64,000 nucleotides of DNA from Thalassotalea sp. ND16A (GCF_000764205.1 NZ_JQDZ01000123.1:147191-211190), one strand, 5' to 3'; counted from the stretch's first letter, positions 9,244-18,035 are shown. Notes: a model not told the origin generated them from the sequence alone. Numbers and translations: made by a program.

Positions 9244-10530
9244 CTAAGCTAACGCTGGATCAGCAAAAGAAACTGAAATTGTCGTGCCCTTGTCACTAGT
9301 AACCGTTAACAACCAACCTTGATGTTCACACAGGCGCTTAACAATAGATAAGCCAAAACCGTAGCCAGTACTCTGACTGCCTTTGACCGTTGGTTCGGTA
9401 ACATTTTTTGAAATACCCTGCTCTATGCCAGGGCCGGTATCTGCTATGGTTAATTGCTCGTTGATAAAGCTTATTGTTACCTCACCTAAGTCGGTATATT
9501 GAAAGGCATTGCTGATTAAATTATCGAGCAGCACTTTTAGCATGCCCGGCTGGGCAAAGACACTGGTGTTACAATTGTCATTGACCAACACTGCCACCGG
9601 TTTACCATCAAGTAAACGGCTATGATCAATGATTGATTGCTCTATCATCGGCAGCAATTTTGTTGGTTCTTTCTTTATCGACGTTTGCTCTTCTCTTGCC
9701 AACACTAACAAGGTGGTCACCGTTTGTTCCATTTGCATGCTGGCATCGCTAATGCGGCTAACTATATTTTTGCCGTCGTCTTTCGCCATGCCAGCCTCTT
9801 GGTAAACTTCAACCGCATTTTTTATAATCGCCACCGGGGTTCTTAATTCATGACTGACATCACGAGTAAAGCACTTCTCCCGCTCCAGAGCCTGATTGAG
9901 CCGTCGCATTGTCTGTTCCAGGGTACGAGCCAAAATGCCAATTTCATTGTTAGGAAATTGATAAGCAAAACTATTGGGGATGTTTTGTGGGGCAACACCA
10001 TCAACCAAATCGGCTAATTGTTTTAATGGCCTTGCCGTTTTTCTGCCCAACATCCAGGCGATTAAAAAGGCGATGAAAACCAAAATAGCGCCACTGACCA
10101 ACATTAATTTCAACACACCACCTCGAATCGGGCGTACCAGCAGCATTTGGCTCACTTCAGCGACAAGGTAGACATCTTGCTGCTCAGGCAAGGCATACAG
10201 GTGGTAATGTCGCCCCTGTGTCCCATAAAACTCTATTTGCTGTGGTTCTTCGATAAATTGCTGGCGCATGTCAGCGGGCAAGTTGTGTTTCGAAAAGTAG
10301 AGCTGCATCGATGAGTTACGGGCCACCGGCCATTGTTTCGTTTGCTCATAGCCAGCAGTTAAATAGGCGGCTTCTTGCCTGACTTCTCGCTCAATAAACT
10401 TATCTTCTAAGTTGTATAACAGCAAAAAACAGAACATCCCATAGATCGACGATAACACTAAAGTAAAAATACAGAACTGAGCGACAATACGCCGGCTCAG
10501 GCTATGGAAGGCGGGCGTTTTATTTTTCAT
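9244..10530 (-). CDS. Sensor histidine kinase (two-component system)
   Basis: Membrane sensor, 428 residues. TM1 is at about 14-39, a periplasmic sensor region at about 40-138 and TM2 at about 139-161. A HAMP-like linker follows, then HisKA with FTRDVSHELRTP (phospho-acceptor His227), and HATPase_c with N-box LLDNLISNAFQYTD, DTGPGIEQG and GYGFGLSIVKRL. It overlaps its response regulator by 11 bp, so they form one transcript and one signalling pair. The short periplasmic part has no recognisable domain, so the stimulus is unknown. The neighbouring ABC exporter and DJ-1 gene, which share a regulator motif, hint at an envelope or toxic-compound response. Confidence 0.92.
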   Translation of the reverse strand: MKNKTPAFHSLSRRIVAQFCIFTLVLSSIYGMFCFLLLYNLEDKFIEREVRQEAAYLTAGYEQTKQWPVARNSSMQLYFSKHNLPADMRQQFIEEPQQIEFYGTQGRHYHLYALPEQQDVYLVAEVSQMLLVRPIRGGVLKLMLVSGAILVFIAFLIAWMLGRKTARPLKQLADLVDGVAPQNIPNSFAYQFPNNEIGILARTLEQTMRRLNQALEREKCFTRDVSHELRTPVAIIKNAVEVYQEAGMAKDDGKNIVSRISDASMQMEQTVTTLLVLAREEQTSIKKEPTKLLPMIEQSIIDHSRLLDGKPVAVLVNDNCNTSVFAQPGMLKVLLDNLISNAFQYTDLGEVTISFINEQLTIADTGPGIEQGISKNVTEPTVKGSQSTGYGFGLSIVKRLCEHQGWLLTVTSDKGTTISVSFADPALA

Positions 10531-11221
10531 CTTTTATATCCAGAGTAAAACCAACCCCATGTACGGTTTTTAATATTGGGAAATCAAAGGGTTTATCCAA
10601 CACACAGCGCAATTGATAGATGTGAGAACGCATGGCATCGGATTCTGTCGGTTCATCCCCCCATAATTTTTGCGATAACTGTGAGCGACTGACAACTTGC
10701 GGGTAGGCTTGCGCTAACACCGTTAAAATGCGAAATCCCATGCTATGTAAATTAAGCAATTGCCCCTCCCGGGTCACTTGTTTGGTTTTTCTGTCCAGGC
10801 TTAACGGGCCGAGGATTAGAGTATCATTGGTTTGCAATAAATGCCGCCGCGATAACGCCATGCATCGTACTTCAAGTTCCTGTAATGAAAACGGCTTGGT
10901 TAAATAATCATCTGCCCCTACGGTAAAGCCAGACACTTTATCTTCAATACTGTCCCTTGCCGTAAGCATTAATATTGGAATATGACGAGTGGATTTTTCT
11001 CGTATTTGCTGACATACCTGCAGACCGTCCAGCACTGGCAAATTTAAATCGAGAATGATCAGGTCATAGTGATTTTCCAGGGCGAGATCAAGCCCATGCT
11101 GACCTTGATTGGCAAAATCAAATACATGGCCTTTGGTTTCCATGTAATCTGAAATATTACGCGCAATATTAAGCTGATCTTCAACTAATAGCACATAAAG
11201 TGAGGTGGCCTGGTTTGTCAT
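10520..11221 (-). CDS. OmpR/PhoB-family response regulator
   Basis: Receiver domain (about 9-120, phospho-acceptor Asp58 in LIILDLNLPVLDG) followed by a winged-helix DNA-binding domain (about 135-230). I start it at the ATG at 11221 (MTNQATSLYVLLVEDQ) because the receiver fold begins there and GGGA precedes it. The longer frame to 11257 would begin inside a hairpin. It is the obvious candidate to bind the 11-bp TTTCACA direct repeats found three times within 7 kb, since tandem binding to direct repeats is normal for this family. Confidence 0.92.
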   Translation of the reverse strand: MTNQATSLYVLLVEDQLNIARNISDYMETKGHVFDFANQGQHGLDLALENHYDLIILDLNLPVLDGLQVCQQIREKSTRHIPILMLTARDSIEDKVSGFTVGADDYLTKPFSLQELEVRCMALSRRHLLQTNDTLILGPLSLDRKTKQVTREGQLLNLHSMGFRILTVLAQAYPQVVSRSQLSQKLWGDEPTESDAMRSHIYQLRCVLDKPFDFPILKTVHGVGFTLDIKDEK

Positions 11222-11251
11222 AGCATTTCCCAAGATATTAACGTAGCTAGC

Positions 11252-11288
11252 AAACAATGCCGCAACATCAACTGTTGAGGCATTGTTT
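11252..11288 (-). terminator. Long hairpin between DJ-1 gene and response regulator
   Basis: Arms AAACAATGCC (11252-11261) and GGCATTGTTT (11279-11288) enclose a second stem, CAACA-TGTTG. It lies after the DJ-1 stop and just before the regulator start on the same strand. It may terminate or attenuate read-through into the two-component genes. The weak T-tract lowers confidence. Confidence 0.45.
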
Positions 11289-11323
11289 CTAGGTTTATTA
11301 TTTTGACTTTATAAGGATTGGTA

Positions 11324-12451
11324 TCATAAGGTTTTTAACATGTCCAGCGCGGGTTTGTAATCAGGTTTTGTAGCCAATAACTGATTTAAGGTAATTTTCG
11401 CCTGTTTTTCTTGCCCCAATTTATGCTGAGCTTTGGCAATTTGCAGGTCTAACATCGGGTTATGAATTGCTTTTTGCGCAACCTGCATCAAGGTAAGCGC
11501 ATTTTCAAAGTGCTCATCCGTTTGTGCGGTTTTCAAGTAATAGAAACCATACATACCCACTAAGGCAATATGATATTGCTCTTGGTTAGCTGCCAACCTT
11601 GTTGCTGCCATTTTATCTCCCGCTAAAAAATCTGCCACCACCGCCATGGTTTTATCTTCAATATCCCGCTCTGTGGTAACCGGCGTTAAGCCCAGACTTT
11701 TTACTAATTCGGTGGCCACGTCCACGGTCGAGGTTGGGTTTTGCCCGGTGATAAGTCGTCCATCAACGGCGACATGGCTTAACATGATTTCACTTGATTG
11801 AAACTTGGCGCCACGTTCGGTTAATTTATCTTCCAACATGAATTCAAATTTATTTAGCCACTTTTGACCAAATAAATGTTCTTCTTTATTGGTAAAACCA
11901 TTGATCGCTTTATTGGCAACAAGGTAACTGCCATCGTTCAGCTTTACATCAACTAACGCTGCGGGACCGTGACAAACTGCGGCAACCGCACCTTGTTGCT
12001 GATAAATTTTGGCAATAACCGTTTGTAGTGCCTGATCTTTTGGCAAATCAAACATCGCCCCCTTACCGCCAACGATAAATATTGCGTCATAGGCGTTAGC
12101 GTCAAGTTTGTCGGTTGCTATGGTGTTACCCAGTTTCGCCATAATGGCTTGGTCGGTTAACACTCGGGCATTATACGGCTTATCTGCATCATATTTGTCT
12201 GCTTCCACCTTGCCACCGTTTGGACTGGCAATATCGACAGCAATGCCGTTGGCGTTAAACACCGAATAGGCCTTGGAAAATTCATCAAATTCATAACCGG
12301 GTGTGATTGCACCCTGCTGCTGGCCATAGCCACTAACGACCATGACGATTTTCTTGTTTACCTCTGAAGTGCTTAGCGCCGCCGCACTTCCCTGCAGCGA
12401 AATCAGTAATAAGGTGAACAAGGTGACAAGTTGTTGTTTCATCGGTTTCAT
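11324..12451 (-). CDS. Exported DJ-1/PfpI-family protein with C-terminal TPR-like tail
   Basis: 375 residues. A Sec signal peptide is at about 1-25 (LFTLLLISLQGSAAA). A DJ-1/PfpI domain at about 33-255 carries the nucleophile elbow AVCHGPAAL and an early acidic GYEFDEF, resembling the Hsp31/glyoxalase III-like branch. A helical tail at about 262-375 has repeats compatible with tetratricopeptide helices (ENALTLMQVAQKA, KAQHKLGQEKQAK). Export of such a domain to the periplasm is unusual. The gene is preceded by the 11-bp direct-repeat motif at 12495-12512, which suggests control by the adjacent regulator. The activity (deglycase, glyoxalase, protease or chaperone) cannot be decided from sequence. 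Confidence 0.8.
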   Translation of the reverse strand: MKPMKQQLVTLFTLLLISLQGSAAALSTSEVNKKIVMVVSGYGQQQGAITPGYEFDEFSKAYSVFNANGIAVDIASPNGGKVEADKYDADKPYNARVLTDQAIMAKLGNTIATDKLDANAYDAIFIVGGKGAMFDLPKDQALQTVIAKIYQQQGAVAAVCHGPAALVDVKLNDGSYLVANKAINGFTNKEEHLFGQKWLNKFEFMLEDKLTERGAKFQSSEIMLSHVAVDGRLITGQNPTSTVDVATELVKSLGLTPVTTERDIEDKTMAVVADFLAGDKMAATRLAANQEQYHIALVGMYGFYYLKTAQTDEHFENALTLMQVAQKAIHNPMLDLQIAKAQHKLGQEKQAKITLNQLLATKPDYKPALDMLKTL

Positions 12452-12494
12452 ATTTATTGCTCCTAAGATGTTAAAAACATGATGACAAACTCGC

Positions 12495-12512
12495 TGTGAA
12501 ACAAATGTGAAA
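12495..12512 (-). promoter_or_regulatory. Direct-repeat site upstream of the DJ-1/PfpI gene
   Basis: On the plus strand it reads TGTGAAACAAATGTGAAA, two identical heptamers 11 bp apart. On the coding strand of the gene ending at 12451 it reads TTTCACATTTGTTTCACA. It lies 44 bp before the start codon and matches the sites at 8984 and 15751. Confidence 0.7.
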
Positions 12513-12537
12513 TACTTATTGCTTTAATTGACAGGCA

Positions 12538-15021
12538 TTAAGTGTCTGACATTAATTGCCTAACGGAACTGCGCAGGCTCTTCCTGCTGGCATAAACCCC
12601 TAAAGTGGTGACCACAAGTAAAATGGTGGATAGGGTCGCAAGCAGCCAGATAAAGTCAGGCTTATAGGTCAATGAAAATTGCGATTGATAGATCAACAGC
12701 CCCGCAATGTAAGTGCCGACGATAGCACCTACGGCGGTGATGGTAGCCGTAACCAACCATTCAATGACGTTAAGCCTTAAACAGGTCGATTGTGAAAAAC
12801 CAAAGCTCATCACAATGCTGTTCTTCTTCATTTCTCTAGACTCAAGCGCATTGAGTGAGGCCAGGATCACCACCGCCGAAAGTACAATGATCATCAGCGA
12901 AAAACCACTAATCACCTTAGTGATCATGGCTAACATGGTATCAAACCGGTCGGTCATTTCTTTAAGGGAGAGCATCCGCAGGGTGGGAAATTTTTGCCAT
13001 AAATTGGTTAACAGCGGCCATTGCTGTTGCTCAACCTCTAAACTCGCCATATTGAAATGAGGTGCCTGAATATGTGCCAGGGCAGCAGCTGGCATTTGTA
13101 CCCAGAAGGTAATGGAACCTGCGCCGGGTTTAAATGCATGACTGGCGCTGATCTCAAAATTGAAGCTTTGCTGACCAATATAAAACGTTAACCAATCACC
13201 AAGCTGCAGGCCCAAATCCGTCATCACTTCCTGCTCAACCGAGATTTGCTGCCAATTTTGCGTATTGGCTCGCCACCATTGGCCGTCGACTATGTGATTA
13301 TTTGGCGGAATTGTCTCGCTCCAATGTAATCGAATAGGGCGAGTGAATGTGGCCAAACTATCGCTCGGTTTTTGGCTAAACTCCGTTAATGATTGTTCAT
13401 TTACGGCGACCAGCTTGGCATACATATAAGGTTTCGCCTGGCGAATTGTTATGTTCTGCTGTTTTGCCCAACGGTTAATATAGGTAAGTTGCGACTGAGT
13501 TGCTTGTGATACCATAACGTTGCCATCATGCTGGCGTTGATAAGATGCCATGGTAGCACCGATGTCTTTTAGCAGCATCAGCGTAAAAAGCAGTAAAAAA
13601 GCACATAAACCCACTCCTAATATTTGCGTACTTTTGCTTATCAATCGCTGCTTCATCATAAACAAGGCAAACGGAATTAAGCCCGAAATATTCTGTGTGG
13701 CTTTCTCTCCAACGGTTAGGGTGGCCCAGCTTAGTACTATCATCAAGGTAATGGTAATAACGATGGTTGCCACCATCATCAAGGTTAACAAACCATTATC
13801 TGAATAGGTGATCACTACCCCCAATAACACCAATAAACTACTCACTTTGCTAAGCCAATGGCTGGTGCCATTGCTGGTAGAGATAAACAATTTGGCTACC
13901 GAAGTCTGCTGTAAAGCAAGCCAAACGGGTGCATGAAAGACCGCAAAAATAATAACCACAAAACCTGTTGTTTTTAACATCGAGAAAATATTCCAATGCC
14001 AGGGCAAATTGATAAATGTTTCCTGTAACCAGTAAATTATCAGCCAATGAAATACGGTTGATAATAATAAAACCAAGGGCAACAATAACGCCAAAGCAAT
14101 TAACCATTTAAACAACGACACTTGCATGCCTGTTGCCTTTGACGCGCCCAGACTCATGCAAATAGCTGAAAAGTATTGGTCTTTTTTGAGGTAAACTTGC
14201 GCTAATTGCTCGATGGCAATCGCCGCCATGAAGAACAAAATAATGGATGCTAAGCCGATAAAATTTTCGGTGCGTTGCCAAAACAGTGCCAATGGATGAG
14301 CACCTTGTTTATGATGGACTTGTGCGGCCGGTAAATTTTTCTGCTGCCAGTGGAGCAAACTGCTAATTTGTGCGCTAGTTGCGGCAATTAGATAGCGATA
14401 GTGGACAAGATCAGCAGCAAATGCCAGGCTTGCAAAATCCGCAGCATTGACCATAGCCCGCATATCAACACTATGTCCCTCCATCAATCTGTCGGGTTCA
14501 TGTTGCAATATCCGAGAAACCAAAAAGGGTTTCTCGGCGAGCAAAATATGATCACCAATGGTTAGCGATAAGCTGGCAAACAATCGGGCATCTAGCCAAA
14601 TTTGACCTGACTCGGGGCCACCGACTGTTTGCTGTCCCTGATGTTGTAACGATTGCGAGGTTAGCAACTCGCCCTGCAATGGGTAGTGGCTATCAACCGC
14701 TTTAAGTTTTGCTCGCTGCCATTTGCCGTTATGGGTCAATGTCGTCTGGATTTGCTGAGTAACAACCATTTCATCGATTAATGCAGTCACTGCTGCATAC
14801 TGCTTGGCAGTTAACGGGTGTTTTTGACTGAGCACCGCATCAGCGCCGAGTAAGCCTTGTAAATTTTTATCGAGATAATTTTGTATGCTTGCGCTTGATT
14901 GACTTAAGGTGACAATAAATAGCAACAATACCCCTTGGGTCCAACGCAATAACCGTTGATGAGAATGCTGGCGCTCTTGCTGATAAAAATGCCAGGCCAA
15001 TTTAACATTGCCAATTAACAT
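12538..15021 (-). CDS. ABC transporter permease, FtsX-like (YbbP type)
   Basis: Large permease of 827 residues. It has an N-terminal TM segment (about 25-43), a periplasmic domain to about 245, a central block of several TM helices (about 250-480), a second periplasmic domain (about 485-690) and a C-terminal FtsX-like group of three TMs (about 690-815). Two FtsX-type membrane domains in one chain is the YbbP arrangement. It overlaps its ATPase by 7 bp. MacB/YbbP-type systems are mechanotransmission or export machines for lipids, peptides or hydrophobic compounds; the cargo here is unknown. Control by the adjacent two-component system is inferred from the repeat motif at 15751. Confidence 0.88.
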   Translation of the reverse strand: MLIGNVKLAWHFYQQERQHSHQRLLRWTQGVLLLFIVTLSQSSASIQNYLDKNLQGLLGADAVLSQKHPLTAKQYAAVTALIDEMVVTQQIQTTLTHNGKWQRAKLKAVDSHYPLQGELLTSQSLQHQGQQTVGGPESGQIWLDARLFASLSLTIGDHILLAEKPFLVSRILQHEPDRLMEGHSVDMRAMVNAADFASLAFAADLVHYRYLIAATSAQISSLLHWQQKNLPAAQVHHKQGAHPLALFWQRTENFIGLASIILFFMAAIAIEQLAQVYLKKDQYFSAICMSLGASKATGMQVSLFKWLIALALLLPLVLLLSTVFHWLIIYWLQETFINLPWHWNIFSMLKTTGFVVIIFAVFHAPVWLALQQTSVAKLFISTSNGTSHWLSKVSSLLVLLGVVITYSDNGLLTLMMVATIVITITLMIVLSWATLTVGEKATQNISGLIPFALFMMKQRLISKSTQILGVGLCAFLLLFTLMLLKDIGATMASYQRQHDGNVMVSQATQSQLTYINRWAKQQNITIRQAKPYMYAKLVAVNEQSLTEFSQKPSDSLATFTRPIRLHWSETIPPNNHIVDGQWWRANTQNWQQISVEQEVMTDLGLQLGDWLTFYIGQQSFNFEISASHAFKPGAGSITFWVQMPAAALAHIQAPHFNMASLEVEQQQWPLLTNLWQKFPTLRMLSLKEMTDRFDTMLAMITKVISGFSLMIIVLSAVVILASLNALESREMKKNSIVMSFGFSQSTCLRLNVIEWLVTATITAVGAIVGTYIAGLLIYQSQFSLTYKPDFIWLLATLSTILLVVTTLGVYASRKSLRSSVRQLMSDT

Positions 15022-15701
15022 GCCGCCACCTGCAGCGCTTGCTTTGATTGTTGGCTGTACTGACCATCGGCTAATGAAAAAATATGCTGAGCACGATTCG
15101 CTAAAATATCGCTATGGGTAACCACCACCAGACCGGCATTATTTTCTTGGCAGCAGGCAAACAAGATATCTGCAATTTCTGTCGCGCTTGTTTGATCTAA
15201 ATTTCCAGTGGGTTCATCGGCGAAAATAAAACTGGGTTCAAACACCAGTGCCCGCGCTATCGCCACTCGCTGTTGTTCACCGCCACTTAATTCACTCGGT
15301 TTATGATTGATGCGATGGCTTAAGCCAACTTTTGTTAGCCAAGTCCTGGCTTTTTCTAGCGCCTGTTTATCACCTCTTAACTTTAGTGGTAACGCCACAT
15401 TATTCAGCGCGGTTAATTCGGCTAACAAATGGAACTGTTGAAAAATAAAGCCAATATCTGCCCTTAAAGCATCCAGGGAAGCACTTTGACCAGCCTTAAC
15501 ATATAGTCCTTGTCCTGTAGTAGGCTGTTCTAAACCCGACATCAGCATCAGCAGGCTTGATTTTCCGGCGCCAGAAGGGCCGGTAATGGCATAAGATTGA
15601 CCTTGCACAATGGATAAATTGAGCTCATCGAATAACGTGACTTTTTCTTGGTTAAGTTGAAACGAGTGGCTAATATTCTTTAATTCAATGTAGCTAGACA
15701 T
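15015..15701 (-). CDS. ABC transporter ATP-binding protein (YbbA/LolD type)
   Basis: Full-length ATPase subunit, 228 residues. Walker A is GPSGAGKSS (about 41-49), a Q-loop is at FIFQQFHLL, the signature is [15 protein letters not shown], and Walker B is [12 protein letters not shown] followed by the H-loop VVTHS. It is the first gene of the exporter operon and is translated just before the permease, with overlapping ends. The nearest families are YbbA, LolD and MacB nucleotide-binding domains, all partners of FtsX-like permeases. Confidence 0.92.
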   Translation of the reverse strand: MSSYIELKNISHSFQLNQEKVTLFDELNLSIVQGQSYAITGPSGAGKSSLLMLMSGLEQPTTGQGLYVKAGQSASLDALRADIGFIFQQFHLLAELTALNNVALPLKLRGDKQALEKARTWLTKVGLSHRINHKPSELSGGEQQRVAIARALVFEPSFIFADEPTGNLDQTSATEIADILFACCQENNAGLVVVTHSDILANRAQHIFSLADGQYSQQSKQALQVAAC

Positions 15702-15750
15702 GGCTCAGATCCATTATTGACAATAATAGCTGCTAAGTTAATACCGGGAC

Positions 15751-15778
15751 TGTGAAATGGATGTGAAATGAGGTGAAA
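15751..15778 (-). promoter_or_regulatory. Direct-repeat site upstream of the ABC exporter
   Basis: The plus strand holds TGTGAAA at 15751 and again at 15762 (11 bp), then a third, weaker copy GGTGAAA at 15772. The site sits 50 bp before the ATPase start, in the same orientation relative to transcription as the other two copies. Confidence 0.7.
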
Positions 15779-15882
15779 TTGTTCCTAATCAAAAAAAGCT
15801 TAAATACCTGAACGGATGCCATTTTAGCGGCTCAATTATTTCAACTTAATGCGTACTTATGGTGATTAAGTACCTATAATAC

Positions 15883-16407
15883 GTGACAAATTTGTTAACT
15901 TATGAAGCCTCGAAAGATTTTGAACTTGAAAGCAAAACCATTAGCAGCTGGAATGGTGAAATACCGGTTGAACAAATTAAGGGTAAAAAAGTCACGGTAG
16001 TGCCAATATTACTAGCTGGCCTTGGCATGATGGATGGTGTGTTAGAGCTTATCCCCAATGCCCGTATTTCTGTTGTTGGCATGTACCGCAATGAAGAAAC
16101 TCTCGAGCCGGTGGTTTATTTTGAAAAGCTTGTTGGTCAAATTGATCAGCGCATCGCCTTGGTTATCGATCCTATGTTAGCTACTGGTGGCTCGATGAAT
16201 GCGACTATTGATCTGCTGAAACAACGGGGTTGTAAGAGAATTAAGGCACTTGTTTTAGTTGCTGCCCCAGAAGGCATCGCGGCCATGGAGCAAGCTCACC
16301 CTGATGTTGAACTTTATACCGCATCTATCGACGATTGCCTTAACGCAGCGGGTTACATATTGCCGGGTCTCGGTGATGCCGGTGATAAAATTTTTGGTAC
16401 TAAGTAA
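15883..16407 (+). pseudogene. upp: 5'-truncated uracil phosphoribosyltransferase
   Basis: Upp converts uracil and PRPP to UMP. The 174 codons align with the E. coli protein from its LLTYEA segment to the terminal [11 protein letters not shown], but the first ~36 residues are gone. A TAA lies in frame two codons before the GTG at 15883. The PRPP-site motif DPMLATGGS is intact, yet the conserved PILRAG reads PILLAG (codon 44, CTA, one base from the Arg codon CGA). With the downstream permease also broken, this looks like a decayed salvage gene. A TATAAT at 15875-15880 and an inverted repeat GTACTTA-N7-TAAGTAC (15853-15873) may be promoter remnants. Confidence 0.8.
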
Positions 16408-16430
16408 ATCGCTGCTCATAGAGGTTAATC

Positions 16431-17395
16431 ATGGATTTTAATCATACAAGCCAACAAAAGTCCGGCCTGTTCAAATAAGTCTTGACTGGCAGCCAGATGC
16501 TATTTGTCGCCTTTGGCGCTCTGGTATTAATGCCGTTACTCACCGGTTTAGATCCCAACGTTGCCTTATGCACCGCGGGTATCGGCACCTTATTGTTTCA
16601 GCTGGTTACTAAAGGCCAGGTGCCTGTCTTTTTGGCGTCATCTTTTGCCTTTATCGCACCAATAATGTACGGCACCCAAACCTGGGACGTACCGGCCACT
16701 ATGGGCGCCTTAATGGTTGTCGGTGTGGTTTATGCTTGTTTCAGTGGCATGATCAAGCTGCGCGGGGTGAGCTTTATTCACAAATATTTACCGCCGATAG
16801 TGACCGGGCCAATCATCATGGTTATCGGTTTATCGTTAGCTCCGGTTGCCGTCAACATGGCGCTCGGTCGTACCGGTGATGGCGCAAGCCAAATCTTTGA
16901 GCCCTCTGTGGCGTTGGCGATTTCTTTACCGGTATTATTGATTTTTCTGCGGTCAAAAGTGCGCCCTGCTTGGCGATGCCGAATTTTACGGCGCCAGAGT
17001 TTCAATGGCAGGCCATCGTCTATATGTTGCCTGTCGCTATTGCCCCGGCAATCGAACACATAGGTGACATACTGGCAATCGGTTCCGCGACCAACAAAGA
17101 TTATCTTAAAAAGCACGGCTTGCATCGCACTATGCTGGGCGACGGATTGGCGACAACGGCGGCATCATTGCTCGGCGGTCCGCCCAATACCACTTATTCG
17201 GAAGTAACCGGGGCGGTGATGTTAACCAAGGCGTTCAATCCAAGAATTATGACCTGGGCAGCAATGACTGCCATCGTGTTGAATTTGATCTTGTCTAAGG
17301 AACAGGCGGCATTGCTGAACAATACCAAGGTGATCAAATATCTGCTAATTTTATTTTCAGCGAAACAATTGCAGCAAGGACAATTTTTGGCTTGA
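16431..17395 (+). pseudogene. uraA: Broken uracil permease
   Basis: NCS2-family uracil:proton symporter remnant. Starting at the ATG at 16431 the frame reads 15 codons to a TAA (16476-16478), then continues in frame into VLTGSQMLFVAFGALVLMPL, so codon 16 is a nonsense change, probably from CAA. The frame runs to about 16960. There a deletion of several tens of codons plus a frameshift joins LPVLLIF to a second frame starting AVKSAPCLAMPNF. That continues through IEHIGDILAIGSATNKDYL and LGGPPNTTYSEVTGAVMLTK. The C-terminal third is also missing. At least three lesions mean no function. It lies 23 nt after the upp fragment, as in an intact upp-uraA operon. Confidence 0.9.
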
Positions 17396-17418
17396 TGATA
17401 AACCGCAGGATGAAGTTA

Positions 17419-17442
17419 AAAATGCGGCTTACGCCGCATTTT
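17419..17442. terminator. Bidirectional terminator after uraA
   Basis: A perfect stem, AAAATGCGGC (17419-17428) and GCCGCATTTT (17433-17442) with loop TTAC, lies between the uraA remnant and the convergent small membrane protein gene and can serve both strands. Confidence 0.75.
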
Positions 17443-17456
17443 AGCTAAGTGAATAG

Positions 17457-17705
17457 CTATTTTTCGGTTTTGATTTTTAAGTCTGGGATATCGGTCGCAC
17501 CGATAGCATGCAACACGATACCAACCATAAAGAAGAAAAACGTGGTGGCGCCTACAGCTGCTTTGTACACATCACTCGCCTCAGCCGTGTTTATTGCTAA
17601 TAAACCGCCAGCAGCGGCAGCAAGAATAAAACTGGTAATGGCACAGAATGTTGAAATTTTTTGTAAAAAGCGTTTGCTCGTTGGCATGCGTTCGGTCGTT
17701 GACAT
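17457..17705 (-). CDS. Small two-TM membrane protein, FNR-type promoter
   Basis: 82 residues with no family I recognise. A hydrophilic N-terminus is followed by TM1 (about 19-39, ending AAAGGLLAI) and TM2 (about 49-68, GATTFFFFMVGIVLHAI), then a charged tail DLKIKTEK. On the minus strand a -10-like TATACT (17741-17746) would start transcription near 17734, 41.5 bp from the centre of an FNR-like box at 17769-17782. That is the class II activation geometry, so it may be induced under oxygen limitation. The gene diverges from the small Cys-rich gene at 17884, which has the same arrangement. Confidence 0.65.
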   Translation of the reverse strand: MSTTERMPTSKRFLQKISTFCAITSFILAAAAGGLLAINTAEASDVYKAAVGATTFFFFMVGIVLHAIGATDIPDLKIKTEK

Positions 17706-17768
17706 TTGAATTTAAAACTCTGTTTAAAATTGATGCTGCCAGTATATCGAAAAAAAACGGCTATTACC

Positions 17769-17782
17769 TTGATAAGGGTCAA
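17769..17782 (-). promoter_or_regulatory. FNR-like box for the minus-strand gene
   Basis: TTGATAAGGGTCAA differs from the FNR consensus TTGAT-N4-ATCAA at one position. Its centre (17775.5) lies 41.5 bp upstream of the predicted start of the 82-residue membrane protein gene, with a TATACT -10 in between. Confidence 0.65.
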
Positions 17783-17811
17783 GCGTAAGAGCTGAACAAC
17801 CCGCACAGATG

Positions 17812-17825
17812 TTGATCCTTATCAA
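17812..17825 (+). promoter_or_regulatory. FNR box for the plus-strand gene
   Basis: TTGATCCTTATCAA is a perfect FNR/Anr consensus. TATTAT at 17848-17853 is a plausible -10. Transcription would start near 17860, placing the box centre (17818.5) at about -41.5, typical of class II FNR activation. The two boxes are 43 bp apart centre to centre. Confidence 0.75.
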
Positions 17826-17883
17826 ATACCCGAGTAAAGCAATCAAGTATTATGACGCTATCTTTTAGTTAGAGGAGAAATCT

Positions 17884-17976
17884 ATGGGTTGCTGTGGCGC
17901 TTGTGGTGGTGAAGAGAAAAAAGCTGTGGAAGAGCAGGAACAATCTCAAGAAACTACTGAAACAACTGAAGAATAA
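17884..17976 (+). CDS. 30-residue Cys-rich small protein
   Basis: ATG at 17884 follows a strong GAGGAG ribosome site and encodes MGCCGACGGEEKKAVEEQEQ and then a Gln/Thr/Glu-rich acidic tail, stop TAA 17974-17976. Three cysteines in CCGAC near the N-terminus could bind metal or an iron-sulfur cluster or be oxidised. It is too short for routine ORF calling. The perfect FNR box, well-placed -10, strong ribosome site and following terminator make a real gene likely. I do not know its function; oxygen-limitation response is inferred only from the promoter. Confidence 0.75.
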   Translation: MGCCGACGGEEKKAVEEQEQSQETTETTEE

Positions 17977-18035
17977 TCGTTGTTAACAGAATTGATATAA
18001 GTTCTTGAGTACGATATTACCTAAGAACCAGAGAT

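Noticed and set aside
15853..15873. Third copy of the TetR operator upstream of upp
   Set aside because: GTACTTA-N7-TAAGTAC shares GTACT/AGTAC letters but lacks the TGG/CCA ends and has a different spacer.
16960..16990. Programmed frameshift in uraA
   Set aside because: No slippery sequence is seen, tens of codons are deleted at the junction, and there is a separate nonsense codon and a lost C-terminus.
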